Of a DNA stretch of 64,000 bases, positions 41,117 through 53,200 are shown one piece after another (position 1 is the first letter of the stretch; each line of letters starts with the position of its first letter). The position numbers were made by a program, and so were the translations under genes. Origin of the DNA: Rhodosorus marinus (Eukaryota; Rhodophyta; Stylonematophyceae; Stylonematales; Stylonemataceae); NCBI GenBank assembly GCA_029953675.1, contig JAMWBK010000004.1, forward strand, positions 1,178,001 to 1,242,000, given 5' to 3'. The notes beneath the pieces were generated by a model, which saw nothing but the letters and a program-made list of their open reading frames with translations, was not told where the DNA came from and did no database searches.

Positions 41117-41990
41117 TTTTGCTAGCATAGCCTGAAGCGCAAGGCGTGGACTGTAACTAAGAAGTCGGGAGAGAAACATGCAAACCCAAGCGCGGATGGC
41201 GCGCCTCGGCAAGCGTGCTTCTAGAATATCGCGACAGGGCGACACTGAAATTCCATAAGATGCTCAGCAAAACATTTCCGCAACCACTCCAAATCCGACT
41301 TATCCACGTGGCCAAAGGTTTCCACAGCGAAAGGCTGAAACCTGTGAGAACGACCATCAGCGCAAGGCAGACTGGCCATACTCTCAGCATACCGTCGTTC
41401 TTTCACTCGGCGAAGGGCCGAAGCGGCTGCTCCTCGGCGAAGGGCCGAAGCGGCTGCTCCTCGGCGACGGGCGGCCGAGCTGAGATGAGGGCTGCACAGG
41501 CATGTGGTCGCGAGGTCCACATATGCTGAGCGTCTGGCGGCAGTATCGGAGACGAGGAGATCTGCGATGCAGCGAGGCGGTGCCGTGTCCGAGACCGATC
41601 TGGGCAGTTCCGATCCCACCTCAACCGTATGCCCTACCCGAGTCAAAGATTCCCTGAGAATGTACTTGAGGCGAGTGTGAGGCGTCGTACGAGGACCTCT
41701 CAACAGTCCGCATGAACCTAAGAAGTGGTAGCCACACGCGTCAATCCGACTCTCACATCCGTGACCGAAAAACGGCCGATTAGAGTGCCACGGAGCTTGT
41801 GGCAAACCCAGGTAGATCTTTGCGGTGGTGCGGAGCTGGAAGGCGTCGAGACGGTGTCCCAGTGACGAAGGCAAAGTGGTTAACTACATCTGCGATAGAT
41901 GGCCTCCCAGGCCGCGGAGGCGAGCGGCAGTGGTAGGCGGTGTGAAGGGAGAGTTGAGCAAGATTGCGTGAGCTGCACTGTGTTGGCCTC
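41117..41990 (-). mobile_element. Diverged family B copy, 5'-truncated
   Basis: It has the B terminus without tail repeats, then C-terminus, endonuclease and knuckle (HGCESRIDACGYHFLGSC). The first Cys of the C-x2-C pair is replaced (FGHGCE). A 27-bp in-frame tandem duplication makes RRGAAASAL twice (41408-41470). A deletion removes the end of the reading frame near 41240. More diverged than the other B copies. Confidence 0.75.
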
Positions 41991-42240
41991 TTCTATGGCC
42001 TTAGCTCGCACGCTTTTAGTTCCCGTTCCTAGTTTACGAGCTCGTACCGAAGCCTTTTCATCACAGGCATAAAACAACAGATGTGCATGGTCGATGCCAG
42101 GAATCCGATCGGGAATTCCATAAAGCAACTCGATCGCCGTTTCCCGGTACTGGCAGTTAGTTCTTAATACGCATGCTGCATTCGCCTGAGGTATAGACTG
42201 GTCCCATCTCCGAACCATTCCCTGCTATAAGTCACAGCAG
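41990..42240. other. Unassigned sequence between B and A copies
   Basis: A minus-strand frame (42218-~41985) reads into the B copy and contains AIELLYGIPDRIPGIDHAHLL and RARKLGTGTKSVRAKAIEEA. It is protein-like but unidentified; it may be an exon fragment captured at a B junction. Confidence 0.25.
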
Positions 42241-42334
42241 TATCTCGTGAAATCTGCAATTCCCCCTAAGATTAGGCATGGGTTCCAATACTGAAGTTTA
42301 TTCTGGACCGTATCTTTCGTACCGTATTCCCTAT

Positions 42335-42501
42335 TTCCGTTGGTTCTCGTTGGCTTCGGCAACGACGAGAGATGGCCCTGACCATCTGTCGTCATTGTTT
42401 ACCCGTTTAAGTGATTTGCTGTGGCGTATGAACGCTGCTTTGATGTTGGAGACGCGCGATCTTCGCCGCGCTTAGTCTAGTTTTTACCCCTCGGGGTTTT
42501 G
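42335..42501 (+). mobile_element. Truncated A2-type copy, upstream member of a head-to-tail pair
   Basis: ORF2 C-terminal remnant (GGTTCTCGTTGGCTTCGGC...CGCCGCGCTTAGTC), then CCCCTCGGGGTTTT. Its 3' box is missing because the next A copy begins there. Confidence 0.65.
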
Positions 42502-43358
42502 GTGCATATGGCCGACTCCTCGCGCAGATGGTCTCATCTTCCCGCGCTCGCGCCCGCCTACGTAGTCTTGGAGGGGTTATTAGCTCTCAGTGGCTCATGA
42601 CCGTACCAGCCTTTCCGCCACTCACACTGTCGGATTTCGAAGTGCGTACTTCCCTGCGCTTATACCTCGGCTTACATCAGCCCCCTTGGCCGTACGAGAT
42701 GGGTTCGTCGTGCCCTCTCTGCTCTCAGACTGAAGACAACGCAGATTTTGGCGCCCACCTGCTCGCTAGTTGCCCGGCGGTGAAACGTGCTCGAACCCGC
42801 CGCCATACACGGATCTTGAACCTGTTATACCGGGAACTTCGGCCTATAGTCCGGCAAGCCGGTCTGGAAATCGAACGTGAGAAACCTTTACCCGTCGCGG
42901 ACTTTCAAAATGATGAACGCCGTGTAGCCGACCTGGTGATCACCTGTGACGACAGCCGCCGTACCACATACGTTGATCTTGCTGTTCCTAACCCTCAAGC
43001 TAGTCGTTATCTCCCGGCTGCGGGGGAGCGCCGTGGATCTGCCGCCGCCAGCATGAGACGCCGCAAAGAGATCAAATACGCGGGGGCTTTGTCTTCCCCT
43101 GGTGTCCGTGCTTCGGCACTAGCACATCGCTTGGTACCCCTGATCATTGAGTGCTTTGGGTTCATGGACTCTGTTGGTTCTCGCTGGCTTCGGGAGTTGT
43201 TCCGCGAACGCCCTGACCGTCTTCAATCGTTGTTTACCCGCTTAAGTTTCCTGCTGTGGCGCATGAATGCCGCTTTGATGTTGGAGGCGCGAGTACTTCG
43301 CCGCGCTTAGTCTTTTTTTCCCCTCGGGGTTTTTTTTTTAGCCTCCGATTAAACCATT
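42502..43358 (+). mobile_element. Young 5'-truncated family A copy
   Basis: Nearly identical to ~5167-6035 of the full element. The open frame 42528-43310 (260 residues) holds the knuckle, endonuclease and C-terminus with about five amino-acid changes (for example LHQPP for LQQPP, ADFQ for AGFQ). The 3' end is GCCTCCGATTAAACCATTCGTTC. The reverse transcriptase is absent. Confidence 0.85.
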
Positions 43359-43386
43359 CGTTCGAGGTATGGAAAACAAAACAAAC

Positions 43387-43412
43387 CAAGAGTGGGATTC
43401 GAACCCACATCC
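43387..43412 (-). other. tRNA-like T-arm / pol III B-box motif
   Basis: The minus strand reads GTGGGTTCGAATCCCAC, a perfect tRNA T-stem and loop with the B-box core GGTTCGAATCC. I could not fold a full cloverleaf: the 7-nt acceptor expected from TCTTGGT has no partner upstream. It may be a tRNA fragment, a split or permuted tRNA, or the head of a SINE-like element. Confidence 0.4.
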
Positions 43413-43419
43413 TTAGAGG

Positions 43420-44230
43420 TTGGATGCCTCAGCCCTCGCCGCCTTTGCCCAGTACTCCAGATACCGAGGATCAAAAGCGACGAGATTTCCCTCAAAACTG
43501 ATTTTTCCCTTAGATATATGAGGATCAGGGACAGATTTGTGTAAATATTCTAAAATAGTGTACGAAACTTCAATCCAATCAACAATTTTGGAAGAACTAT
43601 GATACAAACACTAAATTATAGATTTCTACGACAAAGCAATGAAATCCAAAACTGCATTGTGCTGATGGATTTAGCGCAGCGAAATTTATGAGGGGTTCTA
43701 AATACTAGTTCCATTCTCGAAATATCCTTTACAAAACTTATTTATTTGACGAAATGACAATTAACGGAAGAGGAGCAAAGGGTAATGGTCTGCATCGGTT
43801 CAGTGGTCTTGATGTGGATCTAACCAGAATCCTGCGGATTGAGATTAGGAGCGATGCCAATCTTTAACGACTGAAGGCAAGCGGGCTATAGGTGGAGTAT
43901 TAGGGGGCCCGGGAAGGGCGAAGGTGTGTCACGTACGGAGGCAGTGAAAGAGCTGAGGGCGTCCGGGGGTTGTGTGAAGTGAGAAGAGGGCAGGACCGGA
44001 GAAGGTGTGTCATTTATTCCGAGGCTGTAAACGCGGCTTTTGATCTTAGGAAACAGTTTAGTGTGATTTCAGGTACCTCGGTGATTGTACAAGGATGGCG
44101 TTTGTGGTCGGATACGGGCAGGGGCCTGCTGGCAGGAATGCTACTGCTGCCCGATGCCGGAGATCCTTAGTAATCGTTATGAGCTCCGGGGGTGAGTGAG
44201 AACCTCTAATTGATTGCCTTTGCTGTAGCC
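43420..44230. other. Intergenic / 5' region of the MDHAR gene
   Basis: No confident gene. A minus frame ending at 43413 contains EGNLVAFDPRYLEYWAKAARAEAS, which looks protein-like but is not recognised. The right part is probably the leader and promoter of the reductase gene. Confidence 0.35.
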
Positions 44231-44235
44231 GATTC

Positions 44236-46153
<1,918 letters not shown>

Positions 46154-46289
46154 GGATATACCTTCCAAACGCGTGAATTTCCCTTTCAAAGAACTCTTCG
46201 ATGAGAGGATGTTTTGTTTCGTGAATTCAGCTACCACTAGCTAAACGTGGAATTGGAAGACATGCTCAGAAGCACCCTCCTGTAGTTGC

Positions 46290-46410
46290 TGAATGAATGT
46301 CTTCATTCGGAGAAAAAAGCCGAGGGGAAAACAAATGACCACTCATTTGCGTAAGTCAGGCGCCTTCAGCATCAAGGCAGCGTTTATACGCCACAACAGG
46401 AAAAAAAAAA
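46290..46410 (-). mobile_element. Degenerate family A-type 3' end
   Basis: The tail GAATGAATGTCTTCATTCGG, a CCGAGGGGAAAA hairpin remnant, and GCAGCGTTTATACGCCACAACAGG from the ORF2 C-terminus. It breaks off at a poly-A run. Confidence 0.5.
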
Positions 46411-47420
46411 AGTGGTTTTTTGTCGCCAACCGCTTTCAATGAGGACAAGCCTCGTATTCTGCGCTCGTTTGGCCACGATTCCGAGGAGAACGCAATTTCA
46501 CTATATCATTCCATTTCCAGCATGGCGTTCTACTCACAATGCTTTACAGCCGATTCCCATTTTACTATTGCACGAAAGTCACGCCCCCGTTAGAATCTGG
46601 TCAGGTTACCCTTTTTAGCCTCGTGGTATATTTTCGAATGCTACCCCTCGAGATGGAACGGCCCCCCCGCGCTGGCTCGAAACTACCTGCTCAGTGGTAC
46701 TTGGTTACTAGGTTAGCCCACCAGAATGCCCGTTATTCCCTCCACGCCCGATAAAATCGATTCCAGTGGCGTTGCTGAACTACCGCCGTTCTGAGAACAA
46801 TGTACGTTTGCCACCACTTTGTGTTACGCCTAGTTGAGGCGGTAGTACCCAAGGTCCAGTGTAGCGCCCATTCAGCGACGGGCGGTTGGCAGGTTCGGAA
46901 GTTGATTTATGCAGAATTTGTGCTGCATATGAGTAACGAACTTGAATTCGGAACATTGTTCAGATTTGCCGGGGCCTGGCCACAGTCTTGCACAATCTTA
47001 ACCTTGTATTGGTCGACGCTGGGTGAATTAGGTTTCTGGATGGTGAGCGCACCCTCCAAAGTAAAATTCTGCGATTGCACATCTTATGTTTGAACAGGGG
47101 ACAACAGGCCCAGTCATTCCACTGCCCCGGTACTGCTCATCGGTGAAGCGACGGTTCAGTATTGGGGAAGCTTCGAACGACGCTTCCACAGTCTCGTTAC
47201 TCTCGTTCTCAAATTCAAGATCGGACCTAAACAACCAAATCCCTTTGTCTGCTCCGCCTCTTATCAGCAAGCGCGACTTTGGAAATCTGGACCTCGGATG
47301 TCCGCCACAGTATCGAAGCGTGATTTGTCGTCGCGGTGCGAGCTCCAGAGCTCGGGCATCTCCCGGATCGTGAGGGGGAAGCAAGTCCCGAGTAATCTCG
47401 TCCCCCGTCACCGCTTTTTG
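46411..47420. other. Intergenic, no confident gene
   Basis: Open frames of up to about 97 codons on both strands lack recognisable domains. The right part may be the 3' flank of the decayed retroelement at 47420-48170. Confidence 0.35.
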
Positions 47421-48170
47421 TATGCAGGTCTTTTGCAACGGCGAGGTTACCTTGACATCAATTATGTAGAGCTTCCTGGTCCGGGGTGTCAAGCTAGGAT
47501 GTCGGGGTGGAGGTGGCCCGCTGGGTAGTGCCCGGTCGGATCGAGGGTCACGTCTAGGCGCCATTGTCTGAGCTGCGTGGCCAATTCATCCAGTACCATA
47601 TTGTGTCGGAGTTCCGAGCTCCCTGTAGAATTAGTGCAGTGGTGAAGGCGTTGGAAACCTGAACGCCATCGGGGTGTGAACATTATAGTACCAGTACTAA
47701 GTATTCGTACATCTGGCAGTGGCAATTCAAGCAGTTCTCTCCGGCTTCGGCTTAGTTCGTCTGCGCTCAGACCTCGCGAGTGTCTCGTCGGTTAGTTCCG
47801 CAGGCAGGGAACGCCTCCGGATCCATTGGATGACCAAAGAGGCGCTTGTACGGTCTCAGTCATCAGCGGGTTGTTCCGCTGTCCACGCCATGCGTGAAAA
47901 TGATAATATTCGGGCACTGTTTTCCATAGAATGTAGTCTTCTCGCCCGCTCTGGGGTCTCCTTAGCCTGGCCTATGTTGCTTTTCTTGCGCATCCCTAGC
48001 ACTACATTCGGTAGTTGGAAGAAGCGGTACAAGTTCCTCGAGCGACGGTCGTGTGGCCTCCCGTTGGAAAGGAGTTTTTGTGTTGAACCGATCATGGATC
48101 TGTCGGATGGTGACCGCGGGTTCCCATCTTGTTGTTTACAAGCAAGCACTTTTAGCGTTCTGGGGATCCA
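47420..48170 (-). mobile_element. Decayed RLE-type element fragment (third family)
   Basis: On the minus strand one frame reads LRHNMVLDELATQLRQWRLDV, then HLHPDILA, then a stop. After a frameshift it continues LYIIDVKVTSPL. This matches the order RH..I...L, PD, D.K of the restriction-like endonuclease in families A and B, with a textbook PD...DVK. The upstream region to ~48150 contains short protein-like pieces in shifting frames. Too decayed to place further. Confidence 0.5.
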
Positions 48171-48174
48171 TCGT

Positions 48175-48760
48175 TTGAATCGGAGGCTAAAGTCCCCGAA
48201 CGAGGACTGTAGGAAGGGCGTAAAGAGCGCGCCTCGAAAACTAGGGCAGCATTACAGCGCCAAAGAGTCAGACTCAAAGTAACGTACAGGCGGGCCGGAA
48301 CAGGCGGGCGGGAGCATCAGGGCGGTCGCGGTAACACTCCCGCCATCGAGAATCCGCTATGTGCGAATCCAAAGACCTCTACCATAAGTGGAACGAACCG
48401 ACAAGCAAGCGCAGACTGCAAAGTCTCAGTGTTGGCTAGGGTCTCCGTGTACACTGACTCCTTATGCTTCTGCATAGTATTTGCAGCGGCAGCCCGAGTC
48501 CTAACACCCTTTCACCGCCCCACAGCTCGCCAGCAGGTGCTCCATCACAGCGTGTACGGTGGAGATGGTGAGGATGATTCGGTGGATCTTCTCCTGGCGG
48601 CTCCTCCTAGACCCTACTCGCCCCAGTACAAGAACGGATGTGCTCCAAAGAACCCTCCCATGGGATCGCCTATTCGACGTTGCTGTTGTCTTGCAGAGGA
48701 TCAGCGCACCCCCACAGTGCCCGTTCAAATCGCCAGTGAGAAGTATTGACACCTAGAAGA
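48175..48760 (-). mobile_element. Degenerate family A-type copy
   Basis: It has the 3' box AATCGGAGGCT at 48178, then GGGCAGCATTACAGCGCC, GAGCATCAGGGCGGTCGCGGTAACACTC and GAATCCAAAGACCTCTACCAT from the ORF2 C-terminus. EHLLASCGAVKG, the end of the CCHC knuckle, can be read near 48510-48550. All frames are broken. Confidence 0.6.
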
Positions 48761-48947
48761 GAGGTTTCCTGACCATGGACGCTGGCTCACACCCAAAACA
48801 GAACTGAAGGCTCGTCCACGGCTCAAAGTCGGTGAGCGTGGTGTAGGGCATCAATGGTTGAGCGGGCCAGTTTGAATCAAGACGGGAATAGAGCAACAGG
48901 AAACAAAACCGTTGAAATCAGCACCGCTATGCACGTAAGTACCAGGG

Positions 48948-48965
48948 GCGGGGGGGGGGGGGGTT
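48948..48965. repeat. Poly-G run
   Basis: An uninterrupted run of about 14 G within a G-rich stretch; its length may be unreliable. Confidence 0.7.
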
Positions 48966-51538
48966 TACGGGGGTCGGAGGGCGGTCACACTAGAATTTGA
49001 TGAGGTCGAATCGAGTCTATCGCATCCACGATTTCATGGTACCTCCGAGACTTTTATGCGTTTTTTTATGAGCTACCTGTCAAGGGCGAACTGCTGCGCA
49101 CGTTGCTTTGGAGCCCTCCCGTCAAATATCTCCGTTGTAAAAACAAACTCACCAAACTCACGCTCTGGAGAAACCTCCTCCCTGGTTACTCCCTGACAAG
49201 GCGAGGCAGGATGTAGCACGCTGAGGCAAATGTAGTGCAAAACGGTGGAGATCCATATGAGAACGGAGCTTGCCCAATCGTCGATTCCAATCAGCCCGTA
49301 CTCCATCTGATGATCTACGTGCCTTATCGTTCTATCCTGGATACGTCCTATCCTCCGTTTCCACGCCAGTGGGCTCCCAAAACCCCTTTCGGAGGATTCC
49401 AGAAGCTTTGCTGGTGAGGTTAACAAAGATTATCTAGGCCAAATGGGGGTAGGAAAATCCTTTATTAAACATCGATCCTAGTTCAGATTTCATCTTAAAT
49501 ATAAACAAAAAAATCAGCAACCAATCTTCAATAGGAAAGTAATTCAACCGGAGGGTTGGAGAGAAATTGTGACAAACTCCTATCCTCCTCTTAGGTTTAA
49601 TCCCTCCTATATCTGAACTGCACAATAGCATATGAATTTTTTAAAATAAAATCAAACATATATTGAATAGGAAAATAATTTAAAAGGAATCCTAAAGATC
49701 AACAAAATACACATGACTTATTTTTTGGATATTTTCAACGAATCCATAACTATTCGCGATAGTACAAAGGGGTGGAAGATGGGTCTAGTAGTATATCTTA
49801 AATTCCTTGGAAAGAAGATCCGCATTGGCATATCTCCACCGACAATCAATGATTGGTGATTCGTGTTCATTGGATTTGAGGACAATTGAAGAGTGGCTTA
49901 GAAATCCGATTTTCTCTTTTCGTTTTGATATTATCTCAGTAAGCCCTTTTATGAAAATCTAAAATCCAACAGAAATGGCTTTTTTGAATAGCGAAGTAAT
50001 TTTGAGTAGGGTGAGGAGGGGATAGGAATGATTGAAATAGCTCAACGAATCATCGCCGTTTGAGACAGAGTTTTTCAAGTTATTCAACACTCAAGCATGT
50101 AACTGTAGCGAATTTTCCGAAAGTGAAAACTGAACCTCTGTTAATCAAATTTTATAAGTTATTCAGATACAGAAACGTGCACCTCAATCGACGCAGCGTA
50201 GTAATCTATTTCCTCTCGTCGTCCGCAGAATTACCATTTCCTTAATTTTTTTAGAATGTAATAAACTTTATTTGTATCGAGTGTAGCGAATTCCTGGTTT
50301 CCCGGCCTTTTTGTTAGGTGGGGAAGTCTACTTTCAACTCCAGATTCCCTCCCAATAATAATCTTAAATTGACTGACACTGGAAAAATGCAGGTTTTATT
50401 GTTGGGACACGCGTCATCAGAGTCCTATTTCGCTTTCAAAAATGGTAGTTCGGGTCTGAATAAACCAATGGTTTCAAAAAAAAAACGGAAAGGAAGACCT
50501 CAATCGGGAGTCGTGATTTTCATAACCGAAAACTTCATATTTCTCAACTGTTGGAGATATTTCCAAAGCGAGAACGGGGTGTGAACACGGGATTTTCTTC
50601 TATTGGTCTCAAGGATCATGTTTTGTTCAAATATTCCTGAATATATTTGCTTTCTTCAAGGCAAAAAGAACTCTTACGTACTTGACACACGCGAAATCGG
50701 GGACTCCGTCCTCTTTGGACATAGTAAGGTAGAGATCAATTGCACCAAAAAAAAAGCTCAAAGGCATAGGCTTGGTGTGTCTGCCTTGGACGAAGCTAAA
50801 TCTGCATCTTCTTCACCCTTTCAATTGGAAACGAAACTCTTTTTTGGTTGAGCTAATCAGTTTGGAGTTGCTTCGAGCATGTTCAGAGTATTTCGTTTCG
50901 CTGTGCCAGGGGCGGAGGGAAGGAAGGGGGGGAGGTATGGGTTAGTCATCGGAGTGGTCCTGTACGGCCCTTATAGTTGTGCCTGCTCGTCACATCGTGT
51001 GCATCATTTCGTAAGGCGGTTACGAACTAACTCACAGAATTTCGGTGAAAAACCAGGTACGAGCTACTTAAAACTTTCGGAATAGAACCGTATGTTCCCT
51101 ACTTTTGTCTGGAGCATCCACCCAGGGCCGTAGCCATCAAGTAACCTAACATCCTAAAAGACCTTCAAAACACCTAGTCGCCTGTCTCTTGAACCATCAA
51201 GTTGTATGTGCTGTGAACCGATTATCGTCCCGCTCCTCCACCGCAAGACGACGGCTAGCAGTTTCTCAGTTAACTGATTGAGTGACTAAGTGAATAGCTG
51301 CGTAAGGCATGCTCTGTACTTTTTGTGCGCCTTGCCAACGGCAGCTTTCACTGACCGGCGTCTGAAAAAAAAGAGAAATTGGTACTTACATCATTCCAGA
51401 AAAATCGTTCATCATGAAACCCACGGAGATGCAGCCACGTTCTGCGCCGTGCAATTTTTGTGAATCTTTTCAGCTGTCGTTCAATGCCCGAGCATCATCA
51501 CGTAGCGCACCCAGAGCAGTGGCAGGGCATCCAAGACG

Positions 51539-51638
51539 TTGAGAGAGACATTGGGGATTTTCTTTCGTAGAATTAGATCTATCAAACTACTTGAGAGACA
51601 TTGGGGATTTTCTTTCGTAGAATTAGATCTATCAAACT
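51539..51638. repeat. Perfect 50-bp tandem duplication
   Basis: A 50-bp unit starting TTGAGAGACATTGGGGATTT and ending CAAACTAC occurs twice in direct succession (51539-51588, 51589-51638). Confidence 0.9.
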
Positions 51639-53200
51639 ACTTTCTTTGTTTGCACTTTCAAGGTTCATAGAACACATTCATGTCGAGGTACAAAAAGGGA
51701 GGGGGGAGGGAAGGGAGGGGAGATACCACGGCCGAATTATAAGACGATAATTAGTCAAGCATGCAAGCTGCAACAGTGAAAGAAGCATCACGTGGACTTC
51801 AAACGTTTCCGAGCGACATTGGGTTTTGAGGAAAACCAAGCGGAATCCAGAAAGGGCTTATGGAAGCGTGCTAGCCCTTAGCTGGCGCTAGCCATAGTAC
51901 TAAACTAACTCCAGCGGATTGCGCTTGTTTTCAACTCAGTAAGATTAGTTCATCTCAAAATCCAAGACAAGGCCTTTCGATACTGATATCTCCATCCTGG
52001 TCGTTTTCGGTTCCAATCGAAGTCCTTCTCGGGAGGTTTCCCTACCCCACCCAGTCCTCATCCAGGGAGGGGGGGAGAGAAGTCATTTAATCCGCTATTG
52101 AAACCCAAAAATCTTGTAGACTTTTTCACGCCTACGCCCTGATTTGACTTAAAACTGATCGTATAGAGTTGTGAAATAATATTAATAATAGCCAAAATTT
52201 GGGACCAAATCTCTGTCAACTCTTGGCAAGAACAACACCAATTTCAAGCGCCCAATTCCGAAACGAGTCCTCTCATGAAACAATTTCAGGACCCTTCAAT
52301 AAACTTCTAATAAAAATGAATGTTAACTTGGTGTTGGGTGGAATATATCACCTTCAACCCCATGGTACAGTATACACTTCTTGCAAATACGAGCCTCTCC
52401 AATCGGGAAGGTGGGGATTGATTCCTCGTCCAGACCCCTCCCCATCAAGGGCATGTCGTTTACTTTTTGCTCCTCGTTCAGCCGTAGCAGCAACAGCACC
52501 ACCACCTAACTGTTAGACGAAAAAAGCAAACGCAGTTTCAGTTTCGGGTGCACTTCCGGACAAGGGTTCCAATCAATCTTGGAGAGGGAGAGAGAGAAAA
52601 AAATATATATGTCTGAGTTTTTTCAAGAAACTTTTTTGTGTGCTGGGAAGAGGAGACCTCTGGCTCTGCTTTGTGCGTGGTTTTTTTTAAGTCAAAAGAC
52701 CCTATCGGGTTGACCAAGCCTAGACAAGTTGGGTAGGAGTTAGTTCGCGATGACAAATGCGTTTGTTCGTGAAAATCCAGAGAAAATCGTCAGAAGGTCG
52801 CGCTTGACAGATGATGTGGGAAATTCGTCACACAGGCGGCTGTGTGGCCTGTGCTCCGGCGTGGTTATAGGTCAAGCAGCTTGAAAACGCAGCACTATGG
52901 CAGCACAATTCGGTAATTTTTTCCAAAGTGCTTGTGGTCGGGGAAATCTACTTTTATGAACGTCTGCGTTTCTTTTGTATAAGTTGGTCATAACGCACCC
53001 GGTGGTGTGGGAGAAGACCCCGACGGATGGGTAGAGTGGTGGCACATATGGTTTTCATACGATGATGATTAGATGGAAGCAGCAGCCTCAGCCGATTGAA
53101 ACTAGCCTTGCCGGGGCTTAAGCGGCCCTGGTGGTCCTGGGGCGGTAAAGGAATCCCGCAAAGACACGGAAACCAACGAAGTTTATAACCTGAAACCAGA

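Larger units (their letters stand above)
48770..53150. other. Long AT-rich gene-poor region
   Basis: No confident gene in over 4 kb. The best open frame (49426-49073, minus; MEYGLIGIDDWASSVLIWIS, then a charged tail) may be an exon, because a CACCAG acceptor precedes it, but I cannot identify it. The rest holds A/T-rich stretches, purine runs near 51690-51720 and 52070, and the 50-bp tandem duplication. Confidence 0.4.

Noticed and set aside
47028-47564. 178-codon minus-strand gene
   Set aside because: The IIDVKVT segment belongs to a frameshifted endonuclease remnant; the rest of the frame has no consistent homology.
52538-52756. 72-codon minus-strand frame upstream of the 770-residue gene
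   Set aside because: Low-complexity Ser/Lys composition with microsatellite-like sequence; no domain or splice support.
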